From Malachius bipustulatus (Eukaryota; Arthropoda; Insecta; Coleoptera; Melyridae), in contig OU342632.1 of NCBI GenBank assembly GCA_910589415.1, positions 49,279,341 through 49,343,340 on the forward strand: a DNA stretch of 64,000 nucleotides. Direction: 5' to 3'. This document shows positions 22,700 to 34,139 of this stretch, in pieces. The first letter of the stretch is position 1. Each line of letters begins with the position of its first letter. The notes under the pieces were generated by a model. It was not told the DNA's origin and did no database searches. It worked only from the letters and a program-made list of their open reading frames with translations. Made by a program: the position numbers and the translations under genes.

Positions 22700-23530
22700 G
22701 TTTACTCATCGTTTCACATTAATATTCTACGTATATCCATAATATACTTATTAGTATATACGAGACTCACCTTACATGTAAATATTAATAATTGGTTATT
22801 GGCTGTCTTTATCACAAGTTTGTATCTTTGTCATTGCAGGAATCTAGATGTCATGTTATTTGCTGAAATACTGCCGAAGACCAAAGGAAGCACATAATAG
22901 ATATGATACAGCTTTGTCTCCGTGTAACAATAAGTAATTGTTTGCCCTCATAAAGGACTGCGGTTACATTTCTAATCAATAACCAATGTACCATCCTGCT
23001 GAACATTGCTCTCCGCAGTCAAGCATTAAACAAACAGGAATTGCACTTATGGTCTGCTGCAGTTATATCAACTGTATAATGTATACAACTCATGCAGAAG
23101 CTGTAGAGACTAATTATTATGTGTCTTGTGATATCATCGTAATATCATATTTTATGGTGTTAAATAAGTGATGAGCCATTTTAACAACTGGTGTTGTATA
23201 AATGATATTAGTTGGAACTTCACTAGAACGTGCAACCATATTTCATTACAGACATGCATTCATTAGACAGATATGCATGTAATATTATAAGTAGTAGGTA
23301 CATCAAACATACTACCGAATGCTAAAGAATTATAACGAGAAATGTGTAATATATTTATTTAAAATATCTGATAAATGAAATAGGTATGTAAAAATGATAG
23401 CTCAAAGGATCCTCATAGTCACAATAAATTCAATATCTTAACTGCATCTCCATGACCGGGATTGCTAAAAGTTGGTGTTGATTTTCATTGCTAACATACT
23501 GACAGTTCTTCATAGAATCCAGTTTAATAG
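22700..23530. other. No gene recognised
   Basis: AT-rich sequence flanking the DIRS. The 61-codon ORF at 22986-23171 has no recognisable feature. Confidence 0.4.
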
Positions 23531-23532
23531 TA

Positions 23533-23657
23533 TATTATTTTATACGGAGGGAAAGTGACACTTTTCATGGCGCGCTTGTGTTTATCAGCCGAACGAAGTG
23601 AGGCTGATAATAGAGAGCAAGTCATGAAAAGTCACTTTTCCTCCAAATAAAATATGA
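23533..23657. repeat. Nested hairpin (cruciform) element
   Basis: Outer arms GGAGGGAAAGTGACACTTTT (from 23547) and AAAAGTCACTTTTCCTCC (to 23643) pair with one small bulge. Inside them TTATCAGCC (23582-23590) pairs with GGCTGATAA (23602-23610). AT-rich extensions lengthen the outer stem on both sides. Related GGAGGAAAAGTGA and TTTGAAGAAAAAAA blocks recur in inverse orientation at about 24320-24400, so a larger inverted element of ~870 bp may be present. Confidence 0.65.
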
Positions 23658-23659
23658 TA

Positions 23660-24400
23660 TTTTTTTCTTCAAATGTGGTCAAATTTAAACAAGAACGTCA
23701 CTTTTAATTGAAGGAAAGCGAATTTTCAAAGAGGTTTAGACCGGTAAGGTGAGTATGGAATATGGAGCATGGGCTGCTTTTATAGGAACGCGGCGCTGTC
23801 AAATTGACACTGTCATCAACGTCAGTAAACATCGAGAATTGAAATTATCAAAGAAAAATAATAAAATAATAATTATGTAACTAAACTACTAATCATCGCA
23901 AAATCAAAATTTAAAACGTTATAAAATAATATAAGATGTTGGATTCCTTTATGTACCTATGGTTATAATTATTATCCTTGTTTTCAATATTCAAATTTCA
24001 ATACGGAATAATTATTATTTTTGTTTACCTCGCAATAACCCAACTTTTTTTCTGACGTTTGAGCCGACTGAGCCGAGCACGAGCTCGACTCGACTGAAGT
24101 CGACTGTCGCCGTCCGGCTTCGGGTATAATTATGACGTTTCACAGAATTACTTCGTTTCGGTGTAGATTTTCCAAAGATTATGTTTGATTAATACCGAAT
24201 TCCTTTTAACCTTATTAGATAAAATTAAACTAGAGAGTTTTCATATCTTAAATACATTAATAGAATTTCAATAGTTGATTCTTAATTTTGTATGTTGATG
24301 TTGCTATGGCAACACTTTAGCTCCGCCGGAGGAAAAGTGAAACTTTGCGACCGGCTACTGAGTCGAGTAATGTCTGATTTAATGACGTTTGAAGAAAAAA
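23660..24400. other. No gene; CpG-richer patch
   Basis: The stretch contains a patch around 24050-24130 rich in CGAG/CTCG words (GAGCCGAGCACGAGCTCGAC). I see no coding frame. It is the probable insertion target of the LINE that follows. Confidence 0.4.
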
Positions 24401-24864
24401 AAATAAATATTGGCTGGTGAACGACGAGTCGAGTCATATCGCTCCGTCTTCAGTGTTCTTACCTTAGAATAACTAGGGAAATAACAAAAGTTTATTACCG
24501 TGCTTTGCCCCATAATCGGACCACAGTGACGAGTACTATTTGCCGCTAATACCTAACCAATCCTGGTACGTGAACATACTACTATTAGCCAATTCATATT
24601 GTCTAGTCCTACAATTTAATTAAATTGCCTGCTATCTGAGTTACCAGTAAAAAAAAACTGATAAGATAGAATACACCCGGCATTAAGACTCGCGCCGGCC
24701 AAATTTCCGGATAGGCAACCAGTATTACACCATGGTATATCTCTGGTTGCTGCTAACAGGAAGTAAACAAGACTCCCACCATTGAAGATCATCCCTCAGG
24801 CGTTGCCTTTGACTACAAGGGCAACAATAACACAAACCGCTCTACCACAACAAATGACTCCATA

Positions 24865-26160
24865 ATGTCTGCAAACATGACTCAAAATCCAACCACTTCC
24901 TACGTCGCAGCTGCCAAGCAAACACCAAAACCGACGTTCCCAAAAAAGGATCAAGCGATCATTTTCCATTCAGCGGATCCCAGTCTGAATTTATTCGATT
25001 ACGTGAAATCTGTTGGAGACATAATAGGGCCTAAAAACATATCCTTCGCATCCAGAATGTCTAATAACAGAATATGTATTTACCTTACTAATACTGAACT
25101 TGTAGACCAGCTAATTAGAAATAATCCCACAGTCCACGTAGCAGGCATGGAACTTACAATAAGAAGACTAATCACTCCAGCCAAACGAATTGTTATCTCC
25201 AACGTATGCCCTTCCATACCCCACGATCTTATTAAAACAGCTCTTCAGGACCTAGGCCTACAGCTCGCTTCTCCAATCACATTCCTTAGGGCTGGCATGC
25301 CAGGAGAAGAATATGGTCACATTCTCTCCTTTAGAAGACAAGTATATATCATTCCTCCGTCTGATAATTACGAACTTCAAACTTCCCTCGTTGTGACATT
25401 TGATAACAACGGACATCGAGTGTTCCTGTCTACAGACAAGATGGAATGTTTCATATGCAAACAGGCTGGCCACATAGCATCTAACTGCCCTAATACCCAG
25501 ACAAGCCACCCACTTCAGTCTCCACAGCCACCAGCATCATCAGGCAATATCGCAGCTACCACTTCAATTTCTCTCACGGCTGAAACACCCGAAACTTCGC
25601 TCCTGCCTTCCACAGGACAAAAAAGGGCATGCTCTAGCTCCCTCTGCTCCAGCGATCAACTCTCTCCACCCGAGACGCCAAACCCAATTGACGAAACTAC
25701 ATCCACTATGCCTCCTCCAAAACAACCTATATCCAGTGATGCCTCAATGAAACCCCACAAAAAGAAAGCCAAGAGAGAGAAAGCTGATGAGCAGAAACTA
25801 TCTGCACACAGCAAGGAGGTCATCAGCAACGTCTACAAAGAATCTCCTGGTACCTGGACGCTCCCGGTAGAAAACCTTTTCGCCTTCCTAGAAAATACAA
25901 TCGGTTCCAACAACCCACTAATGGAGGCTCAAAATTTTACAAATGATATAAAATCCTTGCTCTCTGACATGTATATAATATATCCCTCCCTAACTGAAAG
26001 GTCACTCAAAAATAGATTCACCAGATTAACTAGAAAACTCAAGAGTGCACTACAAATAGAAGGCGAAGATATGGAAAGCCTGGCATCACAATCATCACTG
26101 GAGCCACCTGACGATGGCCACCTTTCTGACAATTTAGCTATATCACAAAACTCCTACTAA
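24865..26160 (+). CDS. LINE ORF1, nucleic-acid-binding protein (431 aa)
   Basis: The frame is intact. The first ~190 residues contain two RRM-like stretches (DQAIIFHSADPSLNLFDYVK; AKRIVISNVCPSIPHDLIKT), judged by pattern only. One CCHC knuckle follows at about residues 194-207 (CFICKQAGHIASNC), then a Pro/Ser/Thr-rich linker with a basic cluster (KPHKKKAKREKADEQK), and a C-terminal part that looks helical. The role would be packaging of element RNA and chaperoning of target priming. The start at 24865 (MSANMTQN) is preceded by stops. The ORF ends at TAA, after which ORF2 continues in the same frame. Confidence 0.88.
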   Translation: MSANMTQNPTTSYVAAAKQTPKPTFPKKDQAIIFHSADPSLNLFDYVKSVGDIIGPKNISFASRMSNNRICIYLTNTELVDQLIRNNPTVHVAGMELTIRRLITPAKRIVISNVCPSIPHDLIKTALQDLGLQLASPITFLRAGMPGEEYGHILSFRRQVYIIPPSDNYELQTSLVVTFDNNGHRVFLSTDKMECFICKQAGHIASNCPNTQTSHPLQSPQPPASSGNIAATTSISLTAETPETSLLPSTGQKRACSSSLCSSDQLSPPETPNPIDETTSTMPPPKQPISSDASMKPHKKKAKREKADEQKLSAHSKEVISNVYKESPGTWTLPVENLFAFLENTIGSNNPLMEAQNFTNDIKSLLSDMYIIYPSLTERSLKNRFTRLTRKLKSALQIEGEDMESLASQSSLEPPDDGHLSDNLAISQNSY

Positions 26161-29100
26161 CCTCTCGCCTCTTTCTCGTTAATACAATGGAACTGCGATG
26201 GGTTTTACCCTCGCCTCGAACGTATCCAGCAGCTGATCTACGATACCAAAGCCAGTATAATTTGTCTTCAGGAAACGAACTTCAAGGAAGAACATAACCG
26301 TCAACTAAAAGGCTTTCAAGGATATCACTTCCTCAGAACCAGCTACCGAAGAGCCAGTGGCGGAACGTCCATATTTGTCTCCAGGGACCTTTACACATGC
26401 GTTCACCCCTTAACTACAAACCTGGAAGCTGTGGCTGTCTCTATATGGTGTCCCAATAAAATTACTGTATGTAGTATATACATTAAGCCAGACTACAACC
26501 TAACCGAGGCTGAATTAGTGGACCTCATAACTCAACTTCCAGCTCTTTTCATCATGGTGGGTGACTTCAATGCCCACAACGTAATGTGGGGCTCTGACAA
26601 AACCTTCGGCAGGGGAAAAACGGTTGGAAACGCAATACTTAACTGCACCGCCTGCCTCCTCAACTCCGGATCCAGCACTCACTTCAATATCTCCTCCGGA
26701 ACCTTTTTCTCAATTGACCTCAGCTTATGTGACCCAAGAACAGCTTCATCACTCACATGGAACACACTTGACAGTCTTTACGATAGCAACCACTTCCCGA
26801 TTCACATTTCAGACTCACGGGACAAGCCTCCTAATATTATGACTAAGTGGAAAATTGCCAGTGCAGACTGGGACAGCTTCAGGTCTCACATTGAGTCCAA
26901 TGTTCCCCAATTACAACTCCCCGAAAATATAGATGAAGCAGTAACCAGCTTTAGCGACTGTATCACTCTTGCCGCTGAGATACATGTAGGGAAAAGTGTT
27001 ATTACCTCCTCCCAAAAAGCCGTCCCTTGGTGGAATCCAGACTGCGCTGTTGCCGTCCGAGAATGCAAGACTGCTTTAAACAGATACAGAAGAATAAGAG
27101 ACGAAGCCTCTCTCATCAATTTTAAAAAAAAGAGAGCCATAGCTAAGCGTACCCTGAAAGAAAGCAAAAAATCTTCTTGGAACAGCTACACCTCTTCAAT
27201 CACATGCGACACCCCACCAGGTCAAGTCTGGAAGAAGATTAGACAGATGCAAGGCAACAGAACATACTCGAAAATCGCAGCAATAAAACACCAAGGCACT
27301 CTCAGCAACGACAGTCAACAAATCGTAGACATCATTGCCTCAAAGTTTCACGAGAGATTTATAAACGAAGCCGCCAATCCTCCCAATCCATCCACTTTAA
27401 GTAATACCGCGCCTAATACTTCCAAAAAAGTTATTCGAGACCTCACCTCTCTAAACCTACCTTTCTCCATGAGAGAGCTCACCTATGCTCTCTCTAGATG
27501 TAAGAATTCCGCAGCAGGACCAGATAACATCCCCTTTATATTCCTCAAAAACTTGCCAACTTCCAGCCTTCCTAAACTGCTTGAGCTTTACAATAACATC
27601 TGGTCTAAAAGAAAATTTCCAAAATTGTGGCAAAAATCTATAATCCTTCCCATTAAGAAGCCAGACAAACCCTCAGACGATCCCAACTCATACAGGCCGA
27701 TCTCCCTCACATGTACATTGTGTAAACTGTTGGAAAAAATGGTCAACAAGAGGCTTCTTTGGTATCTTGAGAAATACGAGATAATCAACCGCTCTCAATC
27801 AGGATTCAGACCGCAACGCAGCACAATGGACAATCTAGCAGTACTGCAGACCGATATTGCCAATACACTCCTTAAGAAGCAAGATGTTATCGCGGCTGTG
27901 TTTGACATTAAAGGTGCATTCGACTCTCTACTCAGACCTGCCATCTTACAAAAACTTCAAGAACAAAACTTCAGTGGCAACATTTATCACTTCATTGAAA
28001 ACTTCTTATCAAATAGAACCTTTAAAGTCTCTGTTAATGGGAAAACATCTACTGCAATGAGACAAGACAACGGGGTACCCCAAGGGTCCGTTCTGAGCCC
28101 AACACTATTCATCTTGGCCATCAACGACGTCTGCTCTTCAATCCGCCCTCCGGTGAAATTCTCTATTTATGCAGATGACCTAATCATTTTTTGTCACGGT
28201 AGAAGTGTTCCAACTACAACTGCGTTAATCCAGACAGAAGTGAACCAACTCGCTCAATGGTCGTCTACCACTGGCCTCCAGTTCTCCGCGGCAAAATCCA
28301 AGGTAATCCGGTTTAGCCGGAGAACTCATTACTCAAGTGTACCGCAGATAACCCTCAACGGGGAACTCCTATCGGTGGTCGACCACCACAAAATTCTTGG
28401 ACTGACTTTCGACAGTAGACTCAGCTGGAAACCCCACATCAAAAATATTAAAACCGATTGCATGAGCAGACTCAATATTCTCAAAACCCTGTCACACTTT
28501 CGGTGGGGGGCCGATGAGGATGTCCTGTTGAGAATATACAGGTCCCTCATACGCTCAAGACTTGATTATGGCAGCTTCGTATACATGTCAGCTACAGAAT
28601 CCGACCTAAAACCTCTCAATACAGTCCAAAACACAGCACTGCGAATCTGTCTAGGAGCCTACCGTTCCAGCCCTGCCGAAAGTCTCTACTGTGAGGCTAA
28701 TGAACCACCTTTATGGCTTAGACGTCGGCAAATTCTACTGCTATACTTTGCCAGAATATCTGCTAATCAACAAAATCCTGCTTCATCACTAATAAACTTC
28801 CCTCACACAAATCCTAATCAGTCAAGGCCACAACCGCTACCGCATATTCTCTCCCCCCTTCTTCGCAACATAGACCTCACCCAGACAACCTTAAAACCTA
28901 TTTCCTCTTTCTCGCCCTGGGACAAGTCACTGCCAAAACCAACACCTCCCTCACCAGATACAACAAACTTGAAACTCCACATGAAGTAATAAAACAAGCC
29001 TTCCTAACTCTAATCAACTCGTTCTATTTTGATAAAATCCTCTACACGGATGCTTCCAAATCTGAAACTGGCGTAGGCTGTGCAGTCACTTCTACTGACC

Positions 29101-29836
29101 GAGCCATCATAACAAGTCTTCTACCGTCTTTCTCCAGCGTCCACACAGGTGAAGTTTTTGCTATCCAACAAGCCTTGAACTCACTAACTTCCGACCACAA
29201 GCAAGTAGCCATATGTACAGATTCACTTGCCGCCATCCAGTCTATTAACAACATTTATACAGACCATCCCCTAGTATCAGCCATCCACGACTCTTCCAAT
29301 AAACTTGCCTCCCTTGGAGTAGCCATTACTATAATTTGGATTCCATCACATGTCGGCATACCTGGAAACGAGAAAGCCGACCAGGAGGCCAAACAAACCA
29401 CATCATCAAACGCAACTCCTGAAAGAGTTCAAATCCACACCGATCTCAAAGCCCACTTTAAACGCTCCACGAGAATCTCTTGGCAAATCCACTGGAATAC
29501 AATCCCCTCCAAGCTGCAGGAAATCCATCCCTCAGTAAAACCAGTTGAACTACCTTCTATGAGCAGAAGAGAAAAAATTGTCATCAGAAGGCTGCGAATT
29601 GGCCACACGCGGATAACACACAAACACCTAATGGCTACCGAGGACCCACCTGTATGTCGAAAATGTTTCCACCCCCTTACCGTTAAACACATAATTATAG
29701 ACTGCCCTCACTACGAGATAAGCCGGCAAAATAAATGCTTATCACAGTGCATACGGGAAATCCTCAGTTCCCCCAGCCAGATACCACACGTCTCATTGAA
29801 TACCTGCAAGATATAGACCTCTACCATGAAATATAA
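26161..29836 (+). pseudogene. LINE ORF2: endonuclease-RT-RNase H, two frameshifts
   Basis: The frame is open from directly after the ORF1 stop, with no ATG before the endonuclease motifs IQWNCDG, CLQETNF and VGDFNAHN. The last endonuclease motif reads SNHFPI where the family normally has SDH. The RT has FDIKGAFDSL, NGVPQGSVLSP and IYADDLIIF. A one-base deletion near 28940 moves the reading to another frame, which continues NTSLTRYNK into RNase H (YTDASKSETGVG, ICTDSLAAIQS, WIPSHVGIPGNEKAD). A second shift near 29755 leads to the usual short tail ending YLQDIDLYHEI at 29834. Near-intact but disabled. Confidence 0.85.
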
Positions 29837-30030
29837 GAAATGGATCAAAGAATCAATGCCAGCTTCAATTCTTCATGATACAGATTTTAATAGAACTAAT
29901 GTAAATTAAAATGCAAATCTTCCTCTTCTTGTATAATATTACAATATTGTAAGTGTACTGTTAATGTGTCAATGGCCATCTGATGTCGAGACACGATAAT
30001 TTAAATAAATGAAATGAATGAAGAAAAAAA

Positions 30031-30403
30031 TTATTATTTTCAGGGATACGTTTAGATTAATGGAGTGAGTTTATTTGGAGTGTTTGCATAAATTAAAGAA
30101 TAAACTGACAACAACATGCACGACTAAAGTAGTGTGTTTGTGAAACTGTTATTATTAATATAATGTCAATCACAATTTTTTTCTACGTTAAAATCCATTT
30201 TGTTTAAATCGTTTCATAAAGTTTCTATTTTGATTGTCATTTTAGTTTCGAGAAAACGTTATTTTATGCACAAATGACTAAAAGTGAGATTCTTTCACGC
30301 ACTTATGGTTAAAAGAGACATGAATAACAATTCAAAGCAAGTTTTCATGCGAAGCCTGTCACTTTGACAAAATGAAATTCAAATTTCTAGAAGTCTTATA
30401 ATT
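30031..30403. other. No gene recognised
   Basis: AT-rich sequence between the LINE 3' end and the next TIR element, without structure that I can name. Confidence 0.35.
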
Positions 30404-30405
30404 TA

Positions 30406-30669
30406 CAGGGTGTTCAGAAAATGACGAATAAACTCTTTTAACTTTGGTTCAGATAAGTACGGGAAAAATAATTTTCAAAAATCTAGAGCTTCATTTTAAA
30501 AGATATAAGCAAAATATTGAACAATAAATTTGGCAACGTTTAACACGATACCTAACTGCTGGTATTTGGTAATTTCGTCTAATTTCTGATTAAATTATTT
30601 TTCCCGTACTTCACTGAGTGTCCCCTACAATGTAAAAGAGAGTCTATCGGTCATTTTCGTAACACCCTG
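30406..30669. mobile_element. 264-bp Tc1/mariner-type MITE
   Basis: It starts CAGGGTGTTCAGAAAATGAC and ends with the near-complement GGTCATTTTCGTAACACCCTG, with TA on both sides. Subterminal blocks AAGTACGGGAAAAATAATTT and AAATTATTTTTCCCGTACTT are also inverted. There is no coding capacity. Confidence 0.85.
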
Positions 30670-30671
30670 TA

Positions 30672-32150
30672 TATTTCTTGATGACTGTATTCATAAATAA
30701 TTGTTGTTTCTTTGTCATTCAACAAAAAAATCTTGTGTGACACGTTTCAAAAGGAGTGCTTATATCAAGAGACTGTAATGGTACCTACTCTTTAAATGTT
30801 TTTGAAATCCACGGTTTATCTTGTAAAAATCTTTCTAGGACGTCAATACTATCAGAACGTATGTTATTATTGTTAATATTCTTATTTGTTTTAAGTAGGT
30901 AGGTACGAGATTTTCTCAAGATGAAATCTGAAGGGGTGGTCCAGACCAGGAAATGACGAGTGTATTATATCTATCGATATTGATATTCCTCAAATGAGCT
31001 CTTGCATTTCTGATGAGTACAATGAAGCCTTCTATTATATTCCCATAAGCAACATAATTTGAGGCTTAGCTTTATCCTTGGCGTCAATTTCGTCCTGATC
31101 CTAAATTATATGTAGTATGCTGAGGTTTCAGTTGTTTGCCTTTAAGATCGTCACGTAATTAAATGTACCTAATGGCTACACAAATTCTAGTTCAGCTCTA
31201 AGCAATTCTCCTTGAACTTTACAGAATGATCGCAAACAGTTAATCCGCGGGAAGACAAACCTAACTTGTTAAACTTTGGATATAAATTAATAAGGACTAG
31301 TTAAGCCTAATAGATGTATTAATATCCTGTGTGTGAAACTTTTGGAATAAAGCTGTCAAATATATAGGACGTGACAAAGTTATTGTATGAAATTAAATAG
31401 GTAAAACGTTTTAATCATAAATAAAATTATTTTATTGGCACAAATCTTACATATTATAATATATACAAGGTGATTCTCAACTTGTGATTTTCAATATATT
31501 ATGGACTTCATGTGTCTCAAAGTAATTCAAAAAATGATATGGCTCACGAGAAAAAGAGATGGTTTGACGAGCATATTATTTTTAACATATTCGAACAGCT
31601 GAATTTAATTTTTCTGTCTGCTCATGAAACACGGGATTCAAGAAATGGCCAATTTTTGATGCAATGGGGATATTCTCATCTAAAAATCACATAATTTGTC
31701 AGCCCGTCCTCGTTACATGTAAATGCTGCCATTCAAAATTCATTTATTAATAAAAATGCATGTCCACGTCGAACACCCGGTCCTTGTCGGTGCTTTTGGT
31801 ATAAATAGACCTTAAATAAGTCGATATATTCAATGTAGAGTATATTTAACAGTTAAAGATTGTTTTTTAACTTTTTTTCAGAAAGGACTTGCAGTTGAAA
31901 GGAATGTCACAAGTTGTGGATCATTCGTATGAAAATAGTATCATTCTAAACGCAGATTACCTTAAAATGTACAATTTGTGGTGGAAAATATGACAATCGA
32001 TAAAATGAAAACGTACTGAAATGAAAAAAAAAGTAAAATAAAATAAAATTAACTTATGCGTGTAGAAAAAAAGGACAATTTTGGATTATTGAGGAGAAAA
32101 TTTGACGAAAAATCTTGTTCTGTCAAAGTAAGTCATTTAAAGAAATCGTT
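30672..32150. other. No gene recognised; one stray TIR-like end
   Basis: A TA-CAAGGTGATTCTCAACTTG end occurs at about 31467, without a partner. Short ORFs here have no recognisable features. Confidence 0.35.
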
Positions 32151-32260
32151 TGTACTACCCATTATTGGGATTTCGTTAATTATAAGAGACACGAGGTCGG
32201 TTGAATTAGAGAAAAGTTGCACTATTAATACCAATCTGAAACCAAATTTACGACAAGTTC
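32150..32260 (+). repeat. Dispersed repeat family D, copy 4
   Basis: Blocks AAGAGACACGAGGTCGGTTG and TTAGAGAAAAGTTGCACTAT match the family, as does the following CAATCTGAAACCAAATTTAC. With copy 5 at 32.5 kb in opposite orientation it forms a ~450-bp inverted pair. Confidence 0.55.
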
Positions 32261-32524
32261 AGAAAACCAAAATGTACAAAATAAAAAAAAAAATGGAAAA
32301 TTGCGCTGTCTTTCCTGTTTTGAAAAAAAAAATTTAATAAAATTATAATATACATATAATAAAAATTCATAAGGCAATCAATGTGGCCTCCTCATGTTGA
32401 GGTCATTCGGTGAAAAACATTACTGTTATTAAAAAAAAAAAAGATAGGTAGGTATGACTAAAATAAGAAATATTTAATTTAATAAATAATAATAAATTAA
32501 ATTTTAGATTTTAAAACAAGAAAT

Positions 32525-32615
32525 CTGTAAATTTCAGTTTTTTTCACAATATTTAAGCAAAGACTAAAGCAATCGTATCTCTTATCATTTACCAGATCCC
32601 AATGTCGAACATCAA
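32525..32615 (-). repeat. Dispersed repeat family D, copy 5
   Basis: Read on the minus strand it has GGGATCTGGTAAATGATAAG and GATACGATTGCTTTAG, then AATATTGTGAAAAAAACTGA. It is more diverged than the other copies. Confidence 0.45.
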
Positions 32616-33182
32616 ATTGTTAACGACCCTGTTGGATCTCTTCATGACCACCTAATAAGGCAAGAAAAGTTACCCAATAAACTACGTACCAGTAATTCAT
32701 TTTTTGATAATTTTCACACGTTGTTTGCACAAGACTGGCTTTATTCTTTATTCGACAAAAAAATAAAAATAAAAAACCAATCAAATCAAATCAATCTTTA
32801 TTGGTCAATCTACACAATATTAATGTGTCGTTTCCTAGAGTAGGTATAAAAATAAAAAGCAAGGTGAATAATATGAGTACCTACCAGTTTTGTGAATAAA
32901 ATATAAATTGCCTGTAAAATTGAACAGCAACAGTGAGGTGAGCATTATGTTCTGTGCTAATGGAATTAAGCCTACAGTGTTTTAAACGGATGTATTCGAA
33001 ACGTGAAAAATGGACCTCAGCCTCAACTTATGAGAATGTACAATGTCATCATGGGTGTATTTTGATACATGCACTGAAACCATTATTTTGTACAGACCTT
33101 CCAATTATGAGGAGGATATAAATATTTCCATTTAATTGCTCATTTTTTAGATTTACCGATACATATAAAGGCTGGCAACTCC
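32616..33182. other. No gene; possible LINE 3' tail remnant
   Basis: Around 32779-32815, AATCAAATCAAATCAATCTTTATTGG reads on the minus strand like a polyadenylation-type 3' end followed by a short repeated tail, as in truncated LINE copies. No coding part adjoins it. Confidence 0.3.
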
Positions 33183-33186
33183 TTAA

Positions 33187-33821
33187 CCTTGCAGTGGGCG
33201 CGCCAATAATTTTAACACCAGTGAGCGCGCGCGGACTCACAGTCCGCATTTCTTTGTGAGCTTCATTTTGGTACACAGTAATAAACAACAATTGTTTCAA
33301 AAACAATAATAATAATGAAAACAATTATTGAAAAAATGTAGGTCTGTTTTATATAAAATACGTACTAACCTTTTAAAAAAACACACGAGTAGTCGCGCGC
33401 GGACTGTCGGTCCGTAATTTCAAAAGTCGCCCAGTTACACTGCACCGATCGGCCTACAATTCGATACTAACACATATTCCCATGTATTATTGAGATACTG
33501 AAACCCACGTATATACGAAATACGGGGATTCCCAGTTACAGTTGAATAATGTTCACTGCGGACTCATACTCCGCGGCGCGCCAACTGCAAACCTTTAGTG
33601 AAAAACCACAACACACGAGTAGGCGCGCGCGGACTGTCGGTCCGAAATTCAAAATTTTCCCAGTTGCACTGAACCGATCGGCGTAAAATTTGATACTAAC
33701 ACATATTCCCTGAAATTATGAAGATACTAGAACCCCCATCCCTAGGAAATAAGGGGATTCTAAGTTACAGCTAAATAATGTTTCCTGCGGACTCATACTC
33801 CACGGCGCGCCCACTGCAAGG
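33187..33821. mobile_element. piggyBac-type MITE (TTAA target) with internal duplication
   Basis: The 635-bp element begins CCTTGCAGTGGGCGCGCC and ends with the exact complement GGCGCGCCCACTGCAAGG, and TTAA flanks both ends (33183-33186, 33822-33825). TTAA is the piggyBac-superfamily target. The interior contains a unit of ~230 bp present twice in tandem (33382-33611 and 33612-33821). Each unit has hairpins of the type GCGCGCGGACTGTCGGTCCG and GCGGACTCATACTCCGC and ends in a copy of the terminal sequence. It has no transposase and is GC-richer than its surroundings. Confidence 0.85.
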
Positions 33822-33825
33822 TTAA

Positions 33826-34060
33826 AAATGGAAAACGAGAATTTGATTATGCATCTTTAAGACGTCAGAGTGCAACCAAAACTTTGAATAAAAATAAAAA
33901 GCTTACTGGTAGTATGGATACCGACGGAGCCAACTTGAGAGAAAATGTTAGTTCTTCAGACTGATCGCTAGATGTTACTCTTCTTAAATCGCACGGAGAA
34001 ACGTGTAATGGTTTTGCTTAAGACTTAGGGCTTTCAGACATTCTACAACATCCTCCGGAT
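33826..34060. other. Unassigned sequence upstream of the ribozyme
   Basis: A short frame from about 33830 reads REFDYASLRRQSATKTLNKN and onward to a stop near 33962. I do not recognise it. It may belong to the element that carries the hammerhead. Confidence 0.25.
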
Positions 34061-34063
34061 ACT

Positions 34064-34131
34064 CCAGATACAGCACACTGATGAGCCCCGATAGGGTGAA
34101 ACACGTGTCTGTGCTTGTTCGGGTACTCTGG
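34064..34131 (+). ncRNA. Hammerhead ribozyme, type I topology
   Basis: The catalytic core is complete. CTGATGA (34078-34084) is followed by stem II (GCCC/GGGT closed by a CGATA loop) and GAAA (34098-34101). A very short stem III follows (ACAC/GTGT, 34101-34108) and the cleavage-site C at 34109 within GTC. Stem I is AGCACA (34072-34077) paired with TGTGCT (34110-34115). After internal loops it extends through CCAGA (34064-34068) paired with TCTGG (34127-34131). Minimal stem III and long stem I are typical of retroelement-borne hammerheads, for example those in Penelope-like elements. The host element was not identified here. Self-cleavage would be predicted between 34109 and 34110. Confidence 0.87.
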
Positions 34132-34139
34132 TGACTCTG

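Larger units (their letters stand above)
24404..30019 (+). mobile_element. I-group-like LINE, nearly full length
   Basis: The element has a ~460-bp 5' leader, ORF1 with one zinc knuckle, ORF2 with endonuclease, RT and RNase H, and a ~180-bp 3' UTR. The run GAAGAAAAAAA occurs just before the leader (24391) and just after the 3' end (30020), which fits a target-site duplication, although low complexity makes this uncertain. ORF2 carries two frameshifts near its 3' end. The RNase H domain and knuckle-bearing ORF1 point to the I/LOA side of the LINE tree. Confidence 0.85.
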
